Assembly (NCBI GenBank): GCA_030374735.1
Contig: JASCIV010000275.1
Location: 1-26,807 of the forward strand
Length of the DNA stretch: 26,807 bases
Direction of reading: 5' to 3'
Source of the DNA: Gracilaria caudata
Taxonomy: Eukaryota; Rhodophyta; Florideophyceae; Gracilariales; Gracilariaceae
Shown here piece by piece: positions 9,406 through 17,387 of this stretch. The stretch's first letter is position 1, and each line of letters starts with the position of its first letter. The notes beneath the pieces were generated by a model. That model did no database searches. It worked only from the letters and a program-made list of their open reading frames with translations, and was not told the origin of the DNA. The position numbers and the translations under genes are program-made.

Positions 9406-10266
9406 GATGCTTTTGCGGCGGAAAACGAAAACAGAGAGGGAAGGAGGTGGCGCGAAGGGAGGCGCGGGCGGACGAGCGGCAGCTGCGAGGGAGCGGGAAG
9501 GCGGTTAGGACAGGGTGGGGTGTTGTTAGAGGTTGGGGGGGGAGGGAAAGTGGAACGGGAGAGCGGTGGGGGACGCGCAGCTTGGAGCTGGCTCAAGATT
9601 TGGAGGAAGGCGGAGAGCCCAAGTGGACGAGTGGCGCAGGTGCATTGGCGCACGTGGGAGTTGGGCGCGCCGTCTTGCTGTGACCAATCGCCGAGCTCGA
9701 TCCGCGAGCAGCGAGATGAGCTGCGATTTCGTCGATCTGCTGCGCGCCATGTCTTCCCCAATCTCCGCGCGCTGCTACCCTGCGGCCATGGCCGCGTGTG
9801 CACGTGCACACGCGTACAACGCTCACTGCTTCTGTTCCAAACTTTTGCGACACGTTGGATGTGGAAACGCATCGCTACGTGTCAAAAGAACCGCCAGCAG
9901 GGAGCAACGCCCTGCTCATCGATTGGCGCACTGGGCCCCCGTACGACGTCCGCCCAACGCACTGCCGCGACCCGTCACACCCGACACATGACGCAATTCG
10001 CAACCCTGCGCGCTTCGCCCTCGTGCCCGACGTGCTCACGCCCATCGTCCCCTCCCTGCCCGACCCCCTTCGTCCGCTCCTTCGCCAGAGCAACCCCACG
10101 CTGACCGAACGAAACTAATTTCTTCTTTAGCAAAAGATCACCTAACTGTGCCACTGAGAGCGAGCGTTTCAGCTCTGCTCCTTGTACTTCTTCGTCAAGC
10201 CCTCTCTCAAGTGCCACTTCGCATGTCAGCAGTCCATGACCCGCTTCCGCGAGCCTTTCACAACCC
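9406..10266. promoter_or_regulatory. Divergent upstream region of the Rieske and Frag1/DRAM-like genes
   Basis: The two starts are 861 bp apart. The Rieske side (9406-9600) is pyrimidine-rich on the minus strand, and the other side (about 9950-10110) on the plus strand, each matching its gene's coding strand. In the middle are CATTGGCGC followed at once by CACGTG (9643-9656), overlapping palindromes (9782-9814) and GATTGGCGC (9921-9929). ACTAATTTCTTCTTTAG ending at 10130 looks like a branch point plus 3' splice site, so the plus-strand gene may have an intron in its leader; I could not fix its donor. Confidence 0.55.
9782..9814. repeat. Two overlapping perfect palindromes, one centred on CACGTG
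   Basis: 9782-9795 is the 14-nt palindrome GCGGCCATGGCCGC. 9793-9814 is a 22-nt perfect palindrome whose core is GTGCACGTGCAC. They overlap by three bases and lie in the middle of the divergent promoter region. The CACGTG core is the binding site class of bHLH and bZIP factors. Confidence 0.7.
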
Positions 10267-11262
10267 ATGCAAGTCAAACCAGGCTCAAATGAGCCCTTTC
10301 AACTTCGACGCTTTTCACGCTGGGCGGCCCTTCACGCCTGGAAACTTGCCGGTTTAACAGCCTTCGTCACTTTCATTGGCGTCTTTATCGCCGTATCCCT
10401 CTCTCTGCTACTACGTCCCACACGTTCTTACTTTTTCCCTCTTCTCTCCGATGTAGCCAAGCATCAACCGGAGGCCGCCATTTTGCGCATTGCCGTTGCC
10501 GCATCTACCGCCTTATTCTTCGCCACTACCACCGCCTCCCTACAACACTGCCGCGCTTTACAACTATTTTCGCGAGATGCTCCTTCACATGTACATCCCA
10601 TTGACCATGTGCACTTGAGCGACGATGATCTTTCGCCCGTCGCGCTCAGAGCTACCACTCCTAAGCGCCGCCTTGCCAAGATTTCGCTGTTTCCTCTTCT
10701 TCTAATTTTACTTGTCTCCGCGGTGCTTGCACTCGCTGTGCTTCAACACCTCGGTGTTTCTACCTTTCCAACGCTTGTCATTCGACGCCCGCAACTACTC
10801 AAATTCGGGACATATGTGCTATGCGGCGCGTGGTGCATTGCCATGTGTTTCTTGATATGGTACTTCTTGAAGCTGCAGCACATGCCTGACCGCATCCACC
10901 CTGATCTTCCACTTCAACTTGGAGAGGGCACAGAGTCAACTACGCCCAGAGCTGAAACGGCATCCCCAAAAATTTTCGAAAGGATTGTGCAACGTCTCAA
11001 AGGCTGGGCTTCACGACTTGTCGTAATCTTGAGACCTATATGCCTCACTGGCCAGGCCGTCTGCGTCATCAAGATTGTGGGGCTTTGGTTTGCATTGGAT
11101 TCATTCTCGATTTCCAAGATAAAATTGGTCAAGATTGCATTACTTGCAGCTCTGGCATTTGCGGAGTACACAGCGGCATTTTTCTTCGCATTCTTTATGA
11201 CAATCTTAGCGGTTGATATGCGATCAAAAGCTTCCACACCGGACATACTGCTGTATGCTTAA
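10267..11262 (+). CDS. Frag1/DRAM/Sfk1-like six-helix membrane protein
   Basis: A 331-residue protein with about six hydrophobic helices: roughly residues 29-49, 71-92, 141-160, 181-202, 251-277 and 288-315. After the first helix comes FFPLLSDVAKHQPEAAIL (56-73), matching the family pattern 'P-x-ISD-G-x-x-PPE-x-xIF' in the first loop. The last helix (FAEYTAAFFFAFFMTILAVD) matches the closing 'E-W/Y-x-x-AF-x-x-F...T...D' segment. Family members act in GPI-anchor remodelling (Frag1/PGAP2), plasma-membrane lipid control (Sfk1) or lysosomal autophagy regulation (DRAM). The loop at 101-137 is His/Asp-rich. ATG 10267 is the first usable start, since an in-frame TGA lies upstream at 10237. The assignment rests on these motifs and topology only. 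Confidence 0.65.
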   Translation: MQVKPGSNEPFQLRRFSRWAALHAWKLAGLTAFVTFIGVFIAVSLSLLLRPTRSYFFPLLSDVAKHQPEAAILRIAVAASTALFFATTTASLQHCRALQLFSRDAPSHVHPIDHVHLSDDDLSPVALRATTPKRRLAKISLFPLLLILLVSAVLALAVLQHLGVSTFPTLVIRRPQLLKFGTYVLCGAWCIAMCFLIWYFLKLQHMPDRIHPDLPLQLGEGTESTTPRAETASPKIFERIVQRLKGWASRLVVILRPICLTGQAVCVIKIVGLWFALDSFSISKIKLVKIALLAALAFAEYTAAFFFAFFMTILAVDMRSKASTPDILLYA

Positions 11263-11799
11263 GCTCACGTTTCCTGAATCAATTCCTGCCTCCGGTACCC
11301 ACGGCTGTGCGCTTCTCTCGCCATGGAAGGGGATCGTCGTCTAGGCGCTTTTCAAACACGAAACTGCGCGCAGAGTTTTTCAATGGCGCAGAAAGAAGCG
11401 CTCCTCATTATAAGCCATCGAGGGCATATCAGCAGCATTGAAATCGGATCAGTGAGAACGATAAAAGCGGGTTAGCAAATAGCAACTGAGAGGACACAAG
11501 TGCAAACGGCACGCCCGGAAGTGACCTGGACCCGACGCTGGTGTGCTAAAAAACGGCGGGTGAGATGCTGTTTCTCACGAACAGGGAGTGCATGAGACAT
11601 TATCGTATTCAGGAGGATTCACGTGTGATGGGCAATACAGACCAAGCTAGCCATCGCGAATGTGGCGTACGTATGATAACAGACCTCTCCTTGTCGAGAT
11701 AATTGACGACGTATGTTTGCCACGCTAGAAGTGAATGCGAGGCAGTAAGTGTCAATAAGGATTAGTCAGGTAGATACAAGCGACGGCGGGCTTCTGTAA
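11263..11799. other. Convergent intergenic region
   Basis: It lies between the 3' ends of the membrane-protein gene and the phosphatidylglycerophosphate synthase gene. No gene, repeat or RNA is recognised. It presumably contains the two 3' untranslated regions. Confidence 0.5.
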
Positions 11800-12582
11800 T
11801 CATGAGTGGCGGATTGCGCGGGCGGCGCTTTGTACATATTCGGCTGCTGACGTTATGGCCAGAGTGGCGGCAGTCAGGAGCAAAAATGATCCCAGTCTGG
11901 CGTACCAAACATGAGTAGTTAAGGCAGCGAGTAGTAGAGTTACGGATATCATTTGTGTGGCAGTCTTCAATTTTCCCCAGATGCTAACCTTGACCTGGGC
12001 ACTCTTATCGAGAATAGCCATCCATTCCCTCAGAGCGCTGACGAAAATCTCCCTAGATACGATTACAGCGGTGGAAGCGACGATAAGTGGATGCGGAAGT
12101 CGCGCAGTGATGACAGTGAGAGCAACAGCAACCATGAGTTTATCGGCAACAGGGTCTAGAAAGGTACCCAGGTCAGAAACGACTTGCCAGCGACGCGCAA
12201 GGTACCCGTCAAGAAAGTCGGTGAGCGAGGCCAGGGCGAATATAACGGCGGATATCAGACATTGGTGCGGAAAGGGCGGCGACAGGCGCACGGCAGCAAG
12301 CACGGGAACGGCCGCGACGCGGGCATAGGTCAGCAGCATGGGCACATCGGCCTTGGTGAGGCGTGGTGCGGCAAGAGAGAGCGGGACATGGCGATGGGCA
12401 TGCGAGCATATGCGGGGCAAACGGCTGAGACGCGGTGGGTGCGATAACTTATGCCAAGGCGCCGGCGCGAAGGCGGAGTTGTGGTGGACGAGAATGAGGC
12501 GGTCCAGGGCGGCACTTCCAGCACTGGCGACGGTAAGCATTTCGTGAGTAAAGCCGAATGGGCCGGTCGGCTGATAGCTCAT
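11800..12582 (-). CDS. pgsA: CDP-diacylglycerol-glycerol-3-phosphate 3-phosphatidyltransferase (PGP synthase)
   Basis: A 260-residue membrane enzyme that joins CDP-diacylglycerol to glycerol 3-phosphate, the committed step to phosphatidylglycerol. That lipid is essential in thylakoids and the precursor of mitochondrial cardiolipin. The CDP-alcohol phosphotransferase signature is complete: D122, D125-G126 (DGYLAR), A129-R130, G139, D143 and D147 (GTFLDPVAD). The later SIWGKLKTATQM segment is typical of the PgsA subgroup. At least four hydrophobic helices follow residue 80. The 80 or so residues before LTYARVAAVPVL are rich in His, Pro, Arg and Ala and acid-poor, consistent with an organelle presequence. 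Two starts are possible, M1 at 12582 or M15 at 12540; M15 gives the more typical presequence. It is divergent from the kinase gene at 13119. Confidence 0.9.
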   Translation of the reverse strand: MSYQPTGPFGFTHEMLTVASAGSAALDRLILVHHNSAFAPAPWHKLSHPPRLSRLPRICSHAHRHVPLSLAAPRLTKADVPMLLTYARVAAVPVLAAVRLSPPFPHQCLISAVIFALASLTDFLDGYLARRWQVVSDLGTFLDPVADKLMVAVALTVITARLPHPLIVASTAVIVSREIFVSALREWMAILDKSAQVKVSIWGKLKTATQMISVTLLLAALTTHVWYARLGSFLLLTAATLAITSAAEYVQSAARAIRHS

Positions 12583-13118
12583 CAGTCGCAGCCTGCGACT
12601 CGCAGGACGGAGCGACGGCCACCGGTCGAAGGGATGACGAGTGTGTTCAAGCTGAGTTCAACGCAAAACAGTCCTCAAGCAAGTGCACTTGTCACGAGGA
12701 GGCGGTTTGCGCGTCACGTGACGCAGCGCGTGACGGCCGAGGGACAGGCGGCAAGCGTGCGTTGTGTTTCGAAATTCTCGATTGCTCCGCGAGCCAATTG
12801 CACTCAGAGCCGTTCTCGTGTGCGCCAACTCTAACGCGCCACGTCTGCAGCCGCCAGAAAAGTGGCACAATCAGCCATTTCCCCTGTTCCGCACCGCAGA
12901 AGTCTTGTGCACCGGTAAGAGTCCGCAACCCTTGCCCCTCAACCGCAGACATCGCTTCGTCTTCCGTCTTCCTTTCGTCCCTGTGCGCCCGCATCGCGTT
13001 TCTTTCTCGCCTGCATACGGTTCCGTCGCTCGAATCGTCATCAATTCTTTTCACTCGCGTCGTTCGTATCTTGTGACTCCTGGTTTTCGCCGTACCCTGT
13101 CCGCCAGAGCTCCCCACC
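12583..13118. promoter_or_regulatory. Divergent upstream region of the PGP synthase and NDR-kinase genes
   Basis: A 536-bp spacer. The 14-nt palindrome at 12711-12724 lies nearer the PGP synthase start. From about 12870 to 13110 the plus strand is pyrimidine-rich with many TTTC and CTTCC runs, consistent with a kinase leader. No TATA box stands out. Confidence 0.5.
12711..12724. repeat. 14-nt perfect palindrome GCGTCACGTGACGC
   Basis: It is centred on CACGTG with TGACG half-sites on both sides, and is followed closely by GCGTGACGG. This is the classic core of bZIP or bHLH binding sites. It lies between two divergent genes. Confidence 0.6.
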
Positions 13119-14640
13119 ATGACCGACTCCGTGTCCAGCCAGTCTGCCTTGCGAAACACAAGCAAGGCAGAGCTCGCCAAACGCAAGATCGAGATTCTGT
13201 TCTCGACGCTTGCGCAAGAGCGCGAGGCTGCGAAGAAACGCGCGCTTGAGCTGGAAGAAAAGCTTTCGGCAATGTCCATCAGGGACGCCGAGAAGGACCG
13301 CATGCGCAAACAGCATGCACGACGCGAGATGGCATTTTTGCGAGAGCGGCGTCGCCCAATGTCTGAAGCAGACTTTGACATGATTAGCATTATTGGCCGC
13401 GGTGCTTTCGGCGAGGTCATTCTTGTGCAACATAAGAAGTCCGCAAATTACTATGCTATGAAGAAGCTCCGCAAGGCTGACATGCTGCGCAAGGAACAGG
13501 TTAATCATGCGTGGTCGGAGCGTCATGTGCTTGTCGCCGCAAATCATCCCTTTGTATGTCAACTCTGCTACGCGTTTCAAAGTAAGGACTATCTTTATCT
13601 CGTCATGGAGTTTCTCCCAGGCGGCGACCTCATGACTTTACTCATTCAACGAGATACTCTCACTGAAGAAGAGGCTCGCTTTTACGTCGCCGAGATGGTT
13701 GTCGCCATTGACACCATTCATAAACTGGGTTTTATTCACAGAGATGTGAAACCGGATAATATGCTCATCGACAAAGACGGTCATCTCAAGCTCAGCGATT
13801 TTGGACTCTGCAAGAGTTTTAATGTTGATATGGATACCTTGCCCATGTCAAACGTTGATGCCTCAGCCAGAGAAGCCCATTCAACCCTCAGTGATCTTTC
13901 CATGACCGAGCGAGCCGCAGCGTGGAGACGCAATGCGAGAAAGCAAGCCTTCTCTACTGTCGGAACGTAAGTGCTCAGCCATTGTCACCACAGCGAACGC
14001 GACTTTCACACACTTAAAAGAGTACTGACCAAAACTTTACTCGCTCTATTGCTCCATTCATGACAGCCCCGATTATATCTCATGCGAGGTTCTGATGAAG
14101 AGAGGATACAATAAGGAATGCGACTATTGGAGTCTTGGAGTTGTTTTGTACGAAATGCTCGTTGGATATCCTCCATTCTACGCGGAGGATGCGCTCAAGA
14201 CCTGCCGAAAGATTCTCAACTGGCGTGAGACGCTACAATTCCCGCCGGAAGCAAAGCTCAGCTGGGCTGCGATAAATCTCATTCAATCTTTGGTTTGTGA
14301 TGCAAAACACCGACTCGGTGCGAAGCGCGGCATTGATGACTTTCGGGATCATCCTTTCTTTGAAGGAATAGATTGGGACAAGCTTTCTTCTATGAAACCT
14401 CCGTTTTTACCAGAGCTCCGTGGGCCGACTGATACTCGCTATTTTGAAGATCACAAACCATTGCCACAGAACGGTGTCACTCAAAACAGGCAGTCCACTC
14501 GACCGTCATACATCAAAGAACCACAGGCTGAAGAGTTCATTGGTTTCACATTCAAGCGATACAATCCAAGCGAAGCACCCGCTGGTCGCCGTGGAGGTCT
14601 ATCTTCCTCGCTATTCGAGAACCCGGACTCTTCCCTCTAA
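13119..14640 (+). CDS. NDR/LATS-family AGC protein kinase, two exons
   Basis: Exons 13119-13966 and 14067-14640 give 473 residues. Residues 16-80 form the basic helical N-terminal regulatory segment that binds Mob proteins in this family (TSKAELAKRKIEILF...). The kinase domain has the glycine loop GRGAFGEV (93-100), lysine K115 in AMKK, E134, the HRD at 207-209 in HRDVKPDN, and DFG at 227-229. Between DFG and the activation loop is the insert diagnostic of NDR kinases, ending in the basic run WRRNARKQAF. The activation-loop phospho-site is S279 in AFSTVGTPDY. The C-terminal hydrophobic motif FIGFTF (440-445) places the regulatory site at T444. These kinases act with Mob and Ste20-type kinases in Hippo/MEN-like control of division and polarity. 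The N-terminal third to the end is complete, so this is probably a functional gene. Confidence 0.95.
13967..14066 (+). other. Intron of the NDR kinase gene (100 nt)
   Basis: It begins GTAAGTGC and ends TTCATGACAG. It is inserted after the second base of the Thr codon in the activation-loop VGTPDY, and its removal restores that motif exactly. It provides the best intron size and splice-site reference in the window. Confidence 0.93.
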
Positions 14641-15303
14641 GAGTAGGAGCTGGTCTCTGCGATTATACAACACGTATGTACTTTGTACACACTTCGTAAC
14701 TTTTGTACAGCAATGCGGTTATTCATCTCCTGTTTATAGCACCATGAACCCTGTGCTCCTACGGGAGCAGTTCCCTCATCCCTGTGCTTTGTGTGAGCCC
14801 AATTTCGTGCTCACAAGATTGGAATTTGGTCTCTTGTAGAGGGTCCTGTAACGAGCCCCATTGCGGGTTTATGAGTCAACTGAGCTCGTGGGATTCATCG
14901 GGCCCGCTCCTTGGCTCCCTGGGCTCCCACATAAAGCACCCTTCTTGCTTAACATTGTTGACTTGTTACACGTCAGCACTTGCTGTGCTTTAGTCGCGCT
15001 TTTTGCAGCGCCGTGCGCCTCGCAGATTGATTGTCCATCCTCCATATCTTAGCTACTCAAAAATCCGTATTCGTATTGGAAGCTAGCGCACTTTGACATT
15101 CGGCGATAATGAAGCCGCGCTTGCTGTGACCTTCAAGAGCTGACCTGCAGTTTTCGAGAACTGTTAACGAGCATCCGAGGCTCTCTTCTCTCTCTTCGTT
15201 TAGAGCAGCTATGCGTATGGCGCTTGAACCTTCAATGCTTGAGGGCCGTGTTAGGAACAAATCGTTGGCCCAAGACAATTGGCTTGGTAATGTCTTGAAA
15301 GTT
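14641..15303. other. Intergenic region between the kinase and coiled-coil genes
   Basis: This is the 3' region of two convergent genes. A hairpin with 7-nt arms TGTGAGC and GCTCACA lies at 14792-14815. A 73-residue minus-strand frame (15278-15057) is moderately protein-like and could be a missed last exon of the coiled-coil gene, but no good splice pair joins them. Confidence 0.4.
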
Positions 15304-16059
15304 TCACACTTTTACAAACGACTTTAGGTCTTGCTTCTTCGAACATTTCATTACCCTATCCTCGGCACGTTTCAGTCGCTGCCTCGCATTGGTCACGTCC
15401 GCTCGCAGTCGTTCTAGATGTTCTCGCCTTCTCGACAAGTCCTCGACAAGGTATGTAACTATATCTCCTTCAATGGTACAAAGACGTTGACTTTCAGAAA
15501 GATCAGATTGTAATGATTCGAGCTGTTCCGATATTTTGGTTTTCTTCTCGATGGCGTTTTGTAGCTCTTTGCTAGAAAATGTTCTTTGACGCAGCTCAGA
15601 TTGGACGTTTTGCAGTTGTGTCCGTTCAGCATCTAGCTTGTCCTGGATATTTCGTATTCTCGCATTCGTTGCCTTCAGCGCGCTCGAAAAGTATATCTTT
15701 TCCTTCTTCAGAGCAATTGCCATGTCCCTCCTATACATTCTGTCCTCTATTGCTACGGTTCGATCCGATATTACGGTGGACGTAGCACGCAACGTCTCGG
15801 AAATCCATGATGCTCCTGCAAGCAATCCAACTAAAGGAGAAAATAGAATAGACTGCGGGGACCGGAGAAACTTCTGAGGGTCACTTGAAAGGGAAGGAAT
15901 TTCCTTCATCTGCCTTGTCTCAGTTCGGGTTTCTCCGTTACGAGAGGAAGATGTTTTGAGTGTACAAGTTAGGTAACAGAAATGGTTGAACGCGGGCCTG
16001 CGTAAAGCCTTGTTGAGTAGAATGGGGTGGCTTGTGATGAACCCCTGATCTTTGGTCAT
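15304..16059 (-). CDS. Coiled-coil protein of unknown function
   Basis: A 251-residue protein starting from ATG at 16059. Residues 1-65 are basic and Ser/Thr-rich, perhaps an organelle presequence. Residues 71-92 (around LFSPLVGLLAGASWISETL) are weakly hydrophobic and could associate with a membrane. From about residue 105 to 240 the protein is a long charged helix with heptad-like spacing (for example IRNIQDKLDAERTQLQNVQS and LERLRADVTNARQRLKRAED), so a dimeric or trimeric coiled coil is expected. I recognise no catalytic motif or family. The low stop frequency and amphipathic pattern support a real gene. The last residues could change if an intron lies near the 3' end. Confidence 0.65.
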   Translation of the reverse strand: MTKDQGFITSHPILLNKALRRPAFNHFCYLTCTLKTSSSRNGETRTETRQMKEIPSLSSDPQKFLRSPQSILFSPLVGLLAGASWISETLRATSTVISDRTVAIEDRMYRRDMAIALKKEKIYFSSALKATNARIRNIQDKLDAERTQLQNVQSELRQRTFSSKELQNAIEKKTKISEQLESLQSDLSESQRLCTIEGDIVTYLVEDLSRRREHLERLRADVTNARQRLKRAEDRVMKCSKKQDLKSFVKV

Positions 16060-17387
16060 TTCTTGCTCCGTGGCTTCTCCTCTGTATTCAGTGGTCAGGG
16101 AACGGGCACTTTTCTTTAAGATACAGGGATAGACGGAAAGGCAAAGTTACAAGGGAAAACACAGATGTACTTGGACACCACAGCCAGCGGAGTTGTGCCG
16201 CCTTTATTTTGGAGAAAGCGGAATAGGCCCTGGGAGTGCAGCTGCAAGTGTTGCACTCCTTTCCGGATTAAGGAGAGATTGTGGCCCACAGCCATCTCTA
16301 GTGGACCGCTCGTGTGCTCCACGGTGCGGTCAGTTCTGGCACAGCGTGCGTTGCAAGGTGATGACAGGGAATAGTAACGCCGCGTGACACAGTCCCCCCC
16401 CACACACGCATACTTGACCGTTATGGCTGCAAGCACAGGCAAAGCAACTTCCTGTGGTTCCCCAGTGTCAGCCCCGCCACGCCCGCCATATCGTTGCTTC
16501 TCGTGTAATGCTTCCGATCGGGAGTTCAAATTTGAAGTCGTTCGAGTCGTCCTCTACTTCAATAGAAAGAAAAGAACTTCTGTAGTCTTTTTAGTTGTTC
16601 ATTGCGAGGAACTGCGTGTCGCTAGTAGCGTGTGTGTAGCGACTCGCTACACACACTTGCCATAGCTTTCTTACCTAATGTGATCTCAAAGAAAGAGATT
16701 CAAACTCCAAATGTCAAAATGCGCCAACTAGGTTGGGCATCGACCTCCTTCAAGACCGCTCGCTGTTTATCCTTGATCCGCAGCTATTCCACAGAAAGCT
16801 TTTTGTGCTGAACTGCGTATGGTGCATGACAAGTTGAACAGGATTGGGTAGAGGCAAAGTCTCTTACTCATAAGATGATTGATCCCACCCATCCATATCC
16901 ATATGCATAAACACTCGAAAAATAATGAGATAAAAATGCATCACGAGTTCTTCAATCATGTCAAACTTGTTTCACATTCCACGTCGCCATCGAGGATGAT
17001 CTCGTAGCGCAGCTCGTTTCTTGAATTCTTGACAGGCCATTCCAGATAGCGCCTAGCGTTTGCAAAGCTTATCGCCAACCAGCTGCACAATTAACTCTCC
17101 GAAAAACTACATTTGCTTGAGACCTCGACATCGTGACCCCGCCTCATTCCATTGCGAGGCAGCATCGGAATTCGAAAAACACCGGAACATTACAAATTGA
17201 TCCTTCATCAAGGCGTCTGATGCATTCTTGGTTTAGGGAACTTCTTCGCAGAGCTCTAGACGAAAACCTTTTCTTCATTTCGGCTTCATGAACTCAACTA
17301 TTGCGACGTTGTTGATGCTTGTGGACCTTTGCCAAAATCAGTGCCTATTGAACATCAGGAACACGAAGGAGAGAGTCAGATCGAATG
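16060..17387. other. Intergenic region, includes a long palindrome
   Basis: About 1.3 kb between the coiled-coil gene start and the glycosyltransferase 3' end. Short frames at 16116-16665 on both strands show no recognisable family and may be leader sequence. A 27-nt palindrome lies at 16630-16656. The remainder is AT-richer with no gene signal. Confidence 0.45.
16630..16656. repeat. 27-nt perfect palindrome with 13-nt arms
   Basis: The left arm GTGTGTGTAGCGA and right arm TCGCTACACACAC are separated by one C. Arms of this length with no mismatch and almost no spacer are expected to form a cruciform in DNA, or a tight hairpin if transcribed. It lies in no gene. Confidence 0.8.

Noticed and set aside
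9085..10104. A 339-residue plus-strand frame
   Set aside because: It is the antisense shadow of the Rieske gene extended into the GC-rich divergent promoter. It has no recognisable motif.
12692..13420. A 242-residue minus-strand frame across the kinase start
   Set aside because: It is antisense to kinase exon 1 and the promoter, with a Ser/Arg-rich composition and no motif.
16116..16529. A 137-residue minus-strand frame upstream of the coiled-coil gene
   Set aside because: It has no recognisable motif and a stop before the coiled-coil start. It is more likely leader or intergenic sequence.
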